A stretch of DNA of 64,000 nucleotides, from NCBI RefSeq assembly GCF_900177665.1, contig NZ_FXAW01000006.1:62001-126000 (forward strand), given 5' to 3'. How positions within the stretch are numbered: position 1 is the first letter of the stretch; each line of letters starts with the position of its first letter. Origin of the DNA: Marivirga sericea. Its GTDB lineage: Bacteria; Bacteroidota; Bacteroidia; Cytophagales; Cyclobacteriaceae. The notes below the pieces were generated by a model. That model did no database searches. It saw only the letters and a program-made list of their open reading frames with translations, and was not told the DNA's origin. Made by a program: the position numbers and the translations under genes. Shown here piece after piece: positions 45,038-53,197 of the stretch.

Positions 45038-46186
45038 TTAGTCCACCGTCTGCTTGTTATAAATTTCAGCTACAGCATCAACTGCACTGTCAATGTCTTT
45101 CGAAGTATTGTATTTACAAAACGAAAATCTCACATTAGGCCGTTCAGCAGCTTTTCCTAATTCAGCTATAACATGTGAACCCACATCACTTCCACTGCTA
45201 CAGGCAGAACCTCCGCTTGCTGAAATGCCTTTTATGTCCAGATTAAACAATAACATATCGCTCATATCAGAAGGCGGTAAACATACATTCAATACTGTAT
45301 AAAGACTTTGATCTTGATCTGCGCTTAATCCATTAAATGCAACGCCTTCCACTTTAGCTTTCAATTTTTGAATCATTCGATCCTTTAAACCCTGAATATG
45401 GTTCTGGTGCTCTTCCATATCGCGGTAGGCTATTTCCATAGCTTTAGCTAAACCTACTATGCCGTAAACATTTTCAGTTCCTCCTCGCATATTTCGTTCT
45501 TGCGCTCCACCATGAATAAAGGGCTGAATTTTATGCTCATTATTGATATACAAAAAGCCTACTCCCTTAGGGCCATGAAACTTATGGGCTGCCCCAACTA
45601 TATGTTGGGCTTTAATTTCTTGTAAATCATGATTGTAGTGCGCCATTGTTTGCACGGTATCAGAATGAAATATCGCTCCATACTGCTTACATAGCCAGCT
45701 GACTTCTTCGATATCAAGGATATTTCCAATTTCATTATTCCCATGCATTAAAGAAACTAAACTATCGGGATTAGTACTTAGCCAATCTTTTAAAGCATCC
45801 ATTTCAACCATACCCTTCTCATCCAAAGGGACATAATCTAAAGTGATTTGACCCGTTTTTTCCAAATGTTGTAAAGTATGTAAAACTGCATGATGCTCAA
45901 TTTTGGAGGTCAAAACCTTCTTGATTCCCTTCTGCTCAATGCTACATCTTAGAGCCATATTGTCGGCTTCAGTTCCTCCAGAAGTAAAAAATATCTCAGA
46001 AGGTGAGGTGTTCAGCAATTCAGCCACGGCTCTTCTTGATTTCTCAATAGCAGCACGAACTTCCCTTCCATGCGAATGAATAGAGGAAGGGTTCCCGTAA
46101 TGGTTCAACATGAACGGCTTCATGGCTTCAAAAACTTCAGGGTCTAAAGCTGTGGTTGCTGCATTATCTAAATAAATCCCTGCCAT
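45038..46186 (-). CDS. Cysteine desulfurase (NifS/IscS family)
   Basis: In this 382-residue PLP enzyme, YLDNAATTALDPEVF is the N-terminus, HSDTVQTMAHY holds the PLP-ring Asp region, and VGAAHKFHGPKGVGFLYI holds the Schiff-base Lys. The mobile catalytic Cys is in ASGGSACSSGSDVGSHV. It takes sulfur from cysteine for Fe-S clusters or thio-cofactors. No iscU or suf genes are adjacent, so its acceptor is not shown by context. It starts four bases after glmM and is probably coupled to it. Confidence 0.92.
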   Translation of the reverse strand: MAGIYLDNAATTALDPEVFEAMKPFMLNHYGNPSSIHSHGREVRAAIEKSRRAVAELLNTSPSEIFFTSGGTEADNMALRCSIEQKGIKKVLTSKIEHHAVLHTLQHLEKTGQITLDYVPLDEKGMVEMDALKDWLSTNPDSLVSLMHGNNEIGNILDIEEVSWLCKQYGAIFHSDTVQTMAHYNHDLQEIKAQHIVGAAHKFHGPKGVGFLYINNEHKIQPFIHGGAQERNMRGGTENVYGIVGLAKAMEIAYRDMEEHQNHIQGLKDRMIQKLKAKVEGVAFNGLSADQDQSLYTVLNVCLPPSDMSDMLLFNLDIKGISASGGSACSSGSDVGSHVIAELGKAAERPNVRFSFCKYNTSKDIDSAVDAVAEIYNKQTVD

Positions 46187-46190
46187 AATA

Positions 46191-47585
46191 TTAATCCTCT
46201 TTATATGAAATAATTTCCTTGATATCCGAAATCATTTTTTGAGCTAAATGCTCTGCTTTAGACTCCGAATCGGATTCAGAATAGATTCTGATAATAGGTT
46301 CAGTATTTGACTTGCGTAAATGAACCCATTCTTTATCAAATTCAACTTTTACACCATCAATAGTATTAATAGGTTGATTTTTATAACGCTCTTGAATAGC
46401 CTCCAAAATACCATCCACATCGATTTCAGGAGTTAATTCGATTTTATTCTTCGAAATATGATAACTCGGAAAAGAAGCCCTAAGCTGCGAGCAAGATTTT
46501 TCAAATTTTGCTAAGTAGGTTAAAAACAAAGCAATACCTACTAAAGCATCTCTTCCATAATGCAATTCAGGATAAATGATTCCTCCATTTCCTTCTCCAC
46601 CAATAATAGCATTCGTTTCTTTCATTTTGGTCACGACATTAACCTCCCCAACAGCTGAAGCTTCGTATTTTCCACCTCTCTTCTCTGTTACATCTCTTAA
46701 TGCGCGAGTACTAGAGAGATTCGAAACCGTATTGCCTTTTTGTTGACTCAATATGTAATCTGCCACCGCCACTAATGTATACTCCTCGCCAAAAGGAGTT
46801 CCATCTTCATTAACAATAGCTAATCTATCTACATCGGGATCCACAACGAAACCTACGTCATATTGACCATTCGCCAATTCATTGCTTATATGCGTAATAT
46901 TTTCTGGTAATGGCTCAGGATTATGTGGAAAATTACCATCAGGATAGCAGTAAAGTTCTCTTACTTCAGCTACCCCCAAAGATTTTAAAAGCTTTGGAAT
47001 AGCGATGCCTCCGGTGCTATTCACTGCGTCCACTACCACTTTAAACTTTCTTTCTCGAATTGCCGCAACATCAACAAGTGGCAAATCAATCACCATATCA
47101 ATGTGCTTTTGAATGTAATGATCTTGAGTAGTATATTTTCCTATTTTTTTAACTTCACTAAAACTATAATCAGCGCTTTCAGCTAAATCCAAAATAGTTT
47201 GCCCGTCTTCTCCCGAGATAAATTCACCCTTATGATTTAGAAGTTTCAAAGCATTCCATTGAACTGGATTGTGGCTTGCGGTAAGTATTATTCCTCCCGC
47301 AGCTTTTTCCAATACGACCGCTATTTCTACAGTTGGAGTAGTAGATAATCCAAGATCAACCACATTCATGCCCATTCCCTGCAGTGTCGCTGCTACTATT
47401 TTCGAAACCATTTCACCCGTAGGTCTGGCATCTCTTCCAATTATTACTTTGTTGTTGTTACCCTTAGTTTTTAACCATGCTGCATAAGCACTGCTAAATT
47501 TTACGATATCAACAGGCGTCAATCCTTCTCCTGTCTTTCCTCCTATGGTTCCTCTAATGCCGGAAATTGATTTAATTAAGGTCAC
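46191..47585 (-). CDS. glmM: Phosphoglucosamine mutase
   Basis: This 464-residue alpha-D-phosphohexomutase starts with GTG at 47585 (TLIKSISGIRGTIGG). IILTASHNPVQWNALKLL carries the phosphoserine, VDPDVDRLAIVNEDG is the magnesium loop, GGEGNGGIIYPELHYGRDA is the sugar-binding loop, and LRKSNTEPIIRIYSES is the phosphate-binding motif. It converts glucosamine-6-P to glucosamine-1-P for UDP-GlcNAc, which feeds peptidoglycan, LPS and the WecB step of the polysaccharide locus. A related phosphomannomutase activity cannot be excluded. Confidence 0.9.
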   Translation of the reverse strand: MTLIKSISGIRGTIGGKTGEGLTPVDIVKFSSAYAAWLKTKGNNNKVIIGRDARPTGEMVSKIVAATLQGMGMNVVDLGLSTTPTVEIAVVLEKAAGGIILTASHNPVQWNALKLLNHKGEFISGEDGQTILDLAESADYSFSEVKKIGKYTTQDHYIQKHIDMVIDLPLVDVAAIRERKFKVVVDAVNSTGGIAIPKLLKSLGVAEVRELYCYPDGNFPHNPEPLPENITHISNELANGQYDVGFVVDPDVDRLAIVNEDGTPFGEEYTLVAVADYILSQQKGNTVSNLSSTRALRDVTEKRGGKYEASAVGEVNVVTKMKETNAIIGGEGNGGIIYPELHYGRDALVGIALFLTYLAKFEKSCSQLRASFPSYHISKNKIELTPEIDVDGILEAIQERYKNQPINTIDGVKVEFDKEWVHLRKSNTEPIIRIYSESDSESKAEHLAQKMISDIKEIISYKED

Positions 47586-47610
47586 TTAAATAGTTGTTTG
47601 TTTCAATCGG

Positions 47611-47641
47611 CAAAGGTACTAAAAAATGGAAGGCCATTAAA
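47611..47641 (-). promoter_or_regulatory. Promoter of glmM and the cysteine desulfurase gene
   Basis: On the minus strand TTTA, 19 bases, then TACCTTTG (complement at 47611-47618) is a perfect TAnnTTTG -7 box. It lies 25 bases before the GTG start, which supports that start. Confidence 0.65.
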
Positions 47642-47746
47642 CAAAAATCCTATTTCAAAGAAAGAAATGTCTTCTTGATCGTAATTTTCTGAAAAAACCA
47701 ACTTTATTTTTTAATTTGAGTTAAACTTGGGCTTAAGCAAAAAGAT

Positions 47747-48703
47747 TTGAGGCGATATCTAGAAAATTGGACTAATGCAGGGATTCATTCAAATATGGAT
47801 GATGATGAAAGACGTAAAGTTTTTCTTACTAATGCGATGTCCTTATTTTTGGCAGCAGTAATGATCATAGTGCTGTTGAATGATATTTTCAACACAGGAA
47901 ATTATTTGGCTGCCTATCGGCGAGCAGCAGTTCTTGTTCTGATGCCCTTAATCCCATTTTTAAATGCAAAGCGCCTGTCGATATTATCCAAAAGCATTTT
48001 CCTTTTTATTCCCGGATGTATTCTTCTAGGGGTTCCTATTATTATCGGAGACTTCTACCCGGGTCAGTTTATTTGGTTTCAGTATGCAGGGGCAATATTT
48101 TGCTCGATTCCTGTTATATTATTTAACCAGGATAAGGAGAGGCTCTACATTGTTATTTTCTTTGTTTTTTACCTTGCAGTTACTCTATTTATTGATAAGG
48201 TGTTACTTTACTACGCTGAACCACCAGAGGCTATGAAAGAGTTGGTGACCAATTTTACTGATTTTAAACTACCCCCATTATTTGTGGCATTTTTCTCTAC
48301 CACTACCCTTCTATGGTATAATAGAACTAATTTTAGATATGAGAGACGCTTGAAAAGCACAAATAAAGAGTTGCAGGAAACCCAAGAAGAGCTGATTGCT
48401 AAAAATGAAGAGTATGAAGCTATTAATCGGAATCTAGAAGTGCTTGTAAAGGAGAGAACCAAAGTGATTGATTCAAAAAACAAGCAAATCATAGATTACG
48501 CGAATTTAAACGCCCATAAAGTAAGAGGACCATTAGCCAGAATAATGGGACTTATTAATATTTCTGATTATTCTAAAAATCCGGAAGAACTGAAGCATAT
48601 TTTTGAGAAACTAAGATCTCCTTCACAAGAACTCAATATTATTATAGAAGAAATTAATAAAACCTTGGAAGAAGGTAGTTCAGACGTTAATGAAAACCAA
48701 TAA
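47747..48703 (+). CDS. Membrane sensor-like protein with DHp helix but no kinase ATPase domain
   Basis: The 318-residue protein (TTG start; ATG at residue 18 is an alternative) has about six transmembrane helices (residues 25-200). A coiled coil follows (about 205-245), then LNAHKVRGPLARIMGLINI, the H-box of Bacteroidota histidine kinases with its phospho-acceptor His. After the second DHp helix the protein ends at a true stop, and the convergent nhaA gene ends 31 bases on. The HATPase domain is therefore absent. It could be a phosphotransfer or dimerisation partner, or a sensor that has lost its catalytic domain. Confidence 0.75.
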   Translation: MRRYLENWTNAGIHSNMDDDERRKVFLTNAMSLFLAAVMIIVLLNDIFNTGNYLAAYRRAAVLVLMPLIPFLNAKRLSILSKSIFLFIPGCILLGVPIIIGDFYPGQFIWFQYAGAIFCSIPVILFNQDKERLYIVIFFVFYLAVTLFIDKVLLYYAEPPEAMKELVTNFTDFKLPPLFVAFFSTTTLLWYNRTNFRYERRLKSTNKELQETQEELIAKNEEYEAINRNLEVLVKERTKVIDSKNKQIIDYANLNAHKVRGPLARIMGLINISDYSKNPEELKHIFEKLRSPSQELNIIIEEINKTLEEGSSDVNENQ

Positions 48704-48734
48704 AACAATATTACTTATTAATATATTCAGCAAC

Positions 48735-50075
48735 TCACTCGCTATTCTCTTTGGGTTTGGTCAATAACAAAGTAGCAATACCACCGAGAGCAGCAATTAA
48801 AGATGCCAATAAGATACTGATCTTCGAAATTTTTTCTAATCCAGGATCGCCAAAAGCGAGATTTGTAATAAATAAAGACATTGTAAAACCTATCCCTGCA
48901 ATTAAGCCAATTCCGATAATATGTTGCCACCTTAATGAAGTATGTAGTTCTGCAATGCCCATCTTTTCACCAATAAAAGCAAAAATACTGATTCCCAACA
49001 CCTTGCCGATAGCCAAACCTAGTAATATACCAAGTCCTAAGCTAGTAGATGCAACTTCCAAAAGACTTACATCTAATCTTACGCCAGCATTAGCGATAGC
49101 AAAAATGGGAAGGATAAAAAATGCATTAAAGTTAATAAGCGAATTCTCTAATTTGAGCAAAGGGGGTCTAGAGTTCTGAGCATCTTTCTTCATGGATTTG
49201 AGTATATTTCTCTGGCGAATATCTTGCATAGGATCTCGAGTTTCAATATCAGTTTTTTCCAATTCAGCCAAATTTTTGTCTGTGCGATCTTTCAATAATT
49301 TGCTATCCAGTTTTGGTTTGACTGGAATCGTAATGGCAAAAAGTACTCCCGCAATCGTAGGATGAACGCCAGAGTTAAGAAAATAATACCATAATACGAT
49401 GCCACCTAAAACATACCAGTGAAGACCTTTTACACCTTTTCTGTTGATTAACAATAAGATAATAAATACTGCCGCTCCTGATCCCAGATATAGCCAGCTT
49501 ATTTCATTACTGTAAAAAATCGCAATAACTAAAATAGCTCCTAAATCATCGGCTATGGCCAAGGCGACCAAGAAAACTTTGAGCTGTGCGGGTATCCTTT
49601 TCCCCAATAGACCAATGATCCCTAAGGAATATGCTATATCTGTTGCCATCGGTATTCCCCAGCCGCTTGCAGTTTCCGTACCCGCATTGAAGCTCGCAAA
49701 AATAACTGCAGGAACAATCATCCCTCCCAGTGCTGCCATTATTGGCATTGAGGCTTTCCGAAAAGATGACAGCTCCCCTACCATAATTTCCCGTTTCAGT
49801 TCCATCCCAGCTACTAAAAAAAATACGGCCATTAGACCGTCATTAATCCACTCTTCAATAGTGAGCCCAAAAGAAAAATACTCAGAAAATTTAATGAGAA
49901 TTTCATCCATCAGAAAATGATGATAGTTGTTTGCCCATTGTGAATTACCAATGATAAGAGCTACAATAGTTGCCACAATTAGAAGCAGCCCTCCAGCCGT
50001 CTCTCTATCGAGAAACTTCTTTGCAGTTTGTTGAATGTAATTTAAAGTAGATTGATTATTTGCTGAACTATGCAT
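48735..50075 (-). CDS. nhaA: Na+/H+ antiporter NhaA
   Basis: The 446-residue inner-membrane antiporter has about 12 helices. FFLVAGMELKREIMVGELS is typical of helix II-III, and FLVALAIADDLGAILVIAIFY contains the paired Asp residues of the ion site. GVLFAITIPVKP is the mid-protein break, and IGFTMSLFITNLAF is in the C-terminal half. A hydrophilic loop near residues 260-300 is longer than in E. coli. It exports sodium in exchange for protons, as expected in a marine or halotolerant cell. Confidence 0.95.
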   Translation of the reverse strand: MHSSANNQSTLNYIQQTAKKFLDRETAGGLLLIVATIVALIIGNSQWANNYHHFLMDEILIKFSEYFSFGLTIEEWINDGLMAVFFLVAGMELKREIMVGELSSFRKASMPIMAALGGMIVPAVIFASFNAGTETASGWGIPMATDIAYSLGIIGLLGKRIPAQLKVFLVALAIADDLGAILVIAIFYSNEISWLYLGSGAAVFIILLLINRKGVKGLHWYVLGGIVLWYYFLNSGVHPTIAGVLFAITIPVKPKLDSKLLKDRTDKNLAELEKTDIETRDPMQDIRQRNILKSMKKDAQNSRPPLLKLENSLINFNAFFILPIFAIANAGVRLDVSLLEVASTSLGLGILLGLAIGKVLGISIFAFIGEKMGIAELHTSLRWQHIIGIGLIAGIGFTMSLFITNLAFGDPGLEKISKISILLASLIAALGGIATLLLTKPKENSE

Positions 50076-50470
50076 ACTTAAGTTTATTCTTTTTATGATA
50101 TTAATAGACCTATGGCATCTCGTTACCCTCGAAAGGGAAATCTACAAATAGCTAGTAATTTAACAGACCGATAAAAATGATGGGGCAGCTCAAGAAGGCA
50201 TAACATAGAATTTTCCCTCTAAAAACTCCTGAAACAATATCGCCAAAATCGCTTAAAAATACAGATAGAAGGCACATTTTCATGCTTTATCAATTAATGT
50301 GCGATTTGAAATTAAAAGTTTAAATAAGTACTCTTAATTCGAAACAAAAAAAATTCAGCCGGTTAAGGCATAATATGTACACGCTTTAACTTTCACTATT
50401 GTTGCACCCTTGCAATTTCTAAGCTCTCCAGCAACTCTTGGCTATTAAAAAAATAAACATAGTTTTAAAA
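50076..50470. other. Intergenic region between divergent nhaA and arsR
   Basis: I found no gene here. On the nhaA side the leader holds a small hairpin, CCCT (50126-50129) and AGGG (50134-50137), which has a TTCG loop when read on the minus strand. It lies about 50 bases before the nhaA start. The rest is AT-rich without recognised motifs. Confidence 0.45.
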
Positions 50471-50506
50471 TTTGCGTAAAATTAAATATATCGTAATATT
50501 GCAATA
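50471..50506 (+). promoter_or_regulatory. arsR promoter with overlapping ArsR-type operator
   Basis: TTTG (50471-50474), 19 bases, then TAATATTG (50494-50501) is a close match to TTTG-N19-TAnnTTTG. The partly palindromic TCGTAATATTGCAATA (50491-50506) lies over the -7 box and recurs at 50878-50893. An ArsR dimer bound here would block RNA polymerase. The start codon of arsR is 15 bases downstream. Confidence 0.75.
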
Positions 50507-50521
50507 TAATAGTAGAAGAAA

Positions 50522-50857
50522 ATGGGAGTTACTAAATCAGACTTATTTACAAAAGAGCAAAACGACTTGGCAAATGTCGCAAAAGCCTTTGCACATCCAG
50601 CTCGTATTGCCATCATTCAATACCTATTGAAATCCAATGCATGCATTAATGGACATTTAGTTGTGGAATTGGGTTTGGCTCAGGCTACGATAAGTCAGCA
50701 TTTAAGAGCATTGAAAGATATTGGGATTATTCAAGGTGCCATTGAGGGCGTATCAGTAAGTTACTGCATAAATCCCAAGCGATGGGAGGAAGTGAAAAAT
50801 CACTTTAGTAATATTTTTGAGTTATATAAAAATCCTAATCAGCAGAACTGCTGCTAA
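50522..50857 (+). CDS. arsR: ArsR/SmtB family arsenic-responsive repressor
   Basis: The 111-residue winged-helix protein contains AKAFAHPARIAIIQYLLKSN in the first helices and LGLAQATISQHLRALKDIGI as the recognition helix-turn-helix. The C-terminus ends QNCC; paired cysteines at the tail, with another at CINGHL, are candidate As(III) ligands. It would repress the operon until arsenite binds. It heads the arsenic cluster and matching operators flank it. Confidence 0.92.
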   Translation: MGVTKSDLFTKEQNDLANVAKAFAHPARIAIIQYLLKSNACINGHLVVELGLAQATISQHLRALKDIGIIQGAIEGVSVSYCINPKRWEEVKNHFSNIFELYKNPNQQNCC

Positions 50858-50877
50858 TATTTTTTTGGCCATAATCA

Positions 50878-50893
50878 TCGTAATATTACAATA
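50878..50893 (+). promoter_or_regulatory. Second ArsR-type operator, between arsR and the DUF6428 gene
   Basis: TCGTAATATTACAATA differs from the operator upstream of arsR at one of 16 positions. TAATATTA could also serve as a weak -7 box. It lies 43 bases before the next gene, so the distal genes may have their own ArsR-controlled promoter. Confidence 0.65.
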
Positions 50894-50935
50894 AAAAGCT
50901 AGCTATTAAGACAGAAAATACTAAAAAGAAAAATT

Positions 50936-51412
50936 ATGAAACTTTCAGAAATCAAATCAAGGTTAGAAAACTTAAGCGAAGTTAAATTTCAATTACCAAA
51001 TGGTGAATTTGTTCCTCAACATTTTCACATAACAGAAGTAGGTATCATATCCCGTCATTTTATCGATTGTGGTGGAACTATGAGAGACGAAAAAACTGTG
51101 AATTTTCAATTATGGGAAGATCGAGATTATGACCATAGACTAGGAGCGAAAAAGCTTCATGATATCATCACTTTATCAGAAACCAAATTAGGGATTGATG
51201 ATAATCTGGAAATAGAAGTTGAATATCAGGGGTCTACTATTGGCAAATATCATTTGGACTTCATGGATGATCACTTTGTACTACTAAATACTCAAACAGA
51301 TTGTCTGGCAAAGGATAAATGCGGAATTCCTGCTTCAAAGCCAAAAGTACAGTTAGCGGATGTTTCTGGCACTAGCTCTAATTCATGTGAGCCTGGCGGT
51401 GGATGTTGCTAA
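50936..51412 (+). CDS. DUF6428 protein of arsenic operons
   Basis: The 158-residue protein matches the DUF6428 group found in arsenic operons of Bacteroidota. HFHITEVGIISRHFIDCGGT and VNFQLWEDRDYDHRLGAKKL lie in the N-terminal half. The C-terminal tail is cysteine-rich (DCLAKDKCGIP, then CEPGGGCC at the end). The function is unknown. Cysteines near the end suggest arsenite or metal binding or delivery to the efflux pump, which is inference. It lies between arsR and the reductase gene. Confidence 0.8.
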   Translation: MKLSEIKSRLENLSEVKFQLPNGEFVPQHFHITEVGIISRHFIDCGGTMRDEKTVNFQLWEDRDYDHRLGAKKLHDIITLSETKLGIDDNLEIEVEYQGSTIGKYHLDFMDDHFVLLNTQTDCLAKDKCGIPASKPKVQLADVSGTSSNSCEPGGGCC

Positions 51413-51450
51413 TAATTCTAAATAGACCTGTTGGTTAATACTTATTTAAA

Positions 51451-52065
51451 ATGCTTCTGAAACTCACTGATTACATCGGAAAATTAGACCCCAATTCCAT
51501 TCCAGCAAATAGAAAGGAAGTATTGGGGCCTTTTATTGATTATCTACAGGGAAAGATCAATTCGGGGAGCTATATAACACTGAATTTTATTTGCACCCAC
51601 AACTCTCGGAGAAGCCATCTTTCTCAAATATGGACTCAAGCGATTGCGCACCATTTTAAAATGAACCAAGTTGCCTGCTATTCTGGAGGTACTGCCGAAA
51701 CAGCTGTATATCCAATGATTCTACAAGTTTTGGAGGAAGCAGGATTTGAATCTGTTCAGCTCTCAAAAGGCGATAATCCCATATCCGCCATTAAATATAG
51801 CTCAGATAGTCATCCAGTCATTGCTTTTTCAAAGACATACGATCATCCATTTAATCCGTCCATTGGTTTTGCTGCCTTGATGACTTGTTCGGAGGCAGAT
51901 GAAAATTGCCCGTTTATTCCCGGAACTGAAAAAAGAATAGCTCTTAATTATGAAGACCCAAAAGCTTTTGATGACAGTCCGCTTCAAAAAAGTAAATATG
52001 AAGAAAGAAGTCGTCAAATTGCCACAGAATTATTTTTCGTATTCTCAAAAATAAAACAATCATGA
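51451..52065 (+). CDS. arsC: Arsenate reductase / low-molecular-weight protein tyrosine phosphatase family
   Basis: The 204-residue protein has a P-loop near residue 50: LNFICTHNSRRSHLSQIW carries CTHNSRRS, the C-x5-R motif of LMW-PTP-type arsenate reductases. A later FAALMTCSEADENCPFIPGT segment has the two cysteines that usually relay the disulphide. It would reduce arsenate to arsenite, which the ACR3 pump exports. It overlaps the pump gene by four bases (ATGA). Confidence 0.88.
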   Translation: MLLKLTDYIGKLDPNSIPANRKEVLGPFIDYLQGKINSGSYITLNFICTHNSRRSHLSQIWTQAIAHHFKMNQVACYSGGTAETAVYPMILQVLEEAGFESVQLSKGDNPISAIKYSSDSHPVIAFSKTYDHPFNPSIGFAALMTCSEADENCPFIPGTEKRIALNYEDPKAFDDSPLQKSKYEERSRQIATELFFVFSKIKQS

Positions 52066-53099
52066 GCGAATCAACAGGAAAGAAGCAAATTGCATTTTTT
52101 GAACGCTATTTAAGCGTTTGGGTAGCTTTATGTATAGGAGTAGGAATTTTAATTGGCTATTTAGCAGGAGATGATATCTCTTTTTTAAGTGATTTGGAGG
52201 TTTATAAAGTCAATCTGCCTATTGCCATTTTAATTTGGATGATGATATATCCTATGATGTTGCAAATCGATTTCTCAAGTATCAAAGGAGTTGGCAAAGC
52301 TCCGAAAGGTCTGATTATGACGGTTATCATCAATTGGCTCATTAAACCCTTCACTATGGCATTTTTTGCCTGGATCTTCTTTGAACATTTATATTCAGCG
52401 TTTATTGATCCTGAAATGGCTGGAGAATATATCGCAGGAGCTATTTTATTAGGCGCAGCACCTTGTACGGCCATGGTTTTCGTTTGGTCTTATTTAACGG
52501 ATGGCGATCCAAATTATACATTAGTGCAGGTTTCCGTTAATGATTTGATTATTTTAGTAGCTTTTATTCCTTTGGTTGGCTTTCTTTTGGGTATAACTGA
52601 TATTACAATTCCATATGGGACACTAGCAGCGAGCATCATTATTTTTGTTGTCATCCCTCTAGCGGCTGGTGTGATTACCAATAAAATCTTAGTAGCCCAA
52701 AAAGGTAAGAAATGGTTTCAGAAAGTGTTTTTACCAAAATTTAAACCTCTTAGTATTATTGCTCTGCTATTGACACTAATCCTGTTATTTGCTTTCCAAG
52801 GTCCTAATATCTTAGATAATCCAATAATCATTTTACTGATAGCTGTTCCACTTATCATTCAAACATATTTTATATTTTTCATAGCTTGGTTTGCAGGCAG
52901 AAAGTTAAAGCTTTCTCATGCTGTTTGCTCCCCAGCAGCTATGATAGGTGCCAGCAATTTCTTTGAATTAGCCGTGGCCGTAGCAATCGCACTATTTGGT
53001 TTACAAAGCCCAGCAGCATTAGTCACTGTGGTAGGAGTTTTGGTTGAAGTCCCTGTGATGTTATCATTGGTGACATTGGCTAACAAATGGAAATACTAG
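52062..53099 (+). CDS. acr3: Arsenite efflux permease of the ACR3 family
   Basis: The 345-residue, ten-helix inner-membrane protein starts FERYLSVWVALCIGVGILIG. AGAILLGAAPCTAMVFVWSY contains the conserved Cys needed for As(OH)3 transport in ACR3, and SPAAMIGASNFFELAVAVAI is the second hallmark. It exports arsenite using the membrane potential. The ATGA overlap with the reductase gene couples their expression. Confidence 0.95.
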   Translation: MSESTGKKQIAFFERYLSVWVALCIGVGILIGYLAGDDISFLSDLEVYKVNLPIAILIWMMIYPMMLQIDFSSIKGVGKAPKGLIMTVIINWLIKPFTMAFFAWIFFEHLYSAFIDPEMAGEYIAGAILLGAAPCTAMVFVWSYLTDGDPNYTLVQVSVNDLIILVAFIPLVGFLLGITDITIPYGTLAASIIIFVVIPLAAGVITNKILVAQKGKKWFQKVFLPKFKPLSIIALLLTLILLFAFQGPNILDNPIIILLIAVPLIIQTYFIFFIAWFAGRKLKLSHAVCSPAAMIGASNFFELAVAVAIALFGLQSPAALVTVVGVLVEVPVMLSLVTLANKWKY

Positions 53100-53197
53100 A
53101 AACTTCATCTACTTCTGGAAAAGTTAAGATCAAGTGAGTATAGTCTTATGTCCCTAAAAGTTGAGGAAATTACTAAGAAAAACATAAATCTTATTTC

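Noticed and set aside
48742-49920. Plus-strand ORFs opposite nhaA
   Set aside because: The composition is a mirror of hydrophobic codons in nhaA; no independent evidence.
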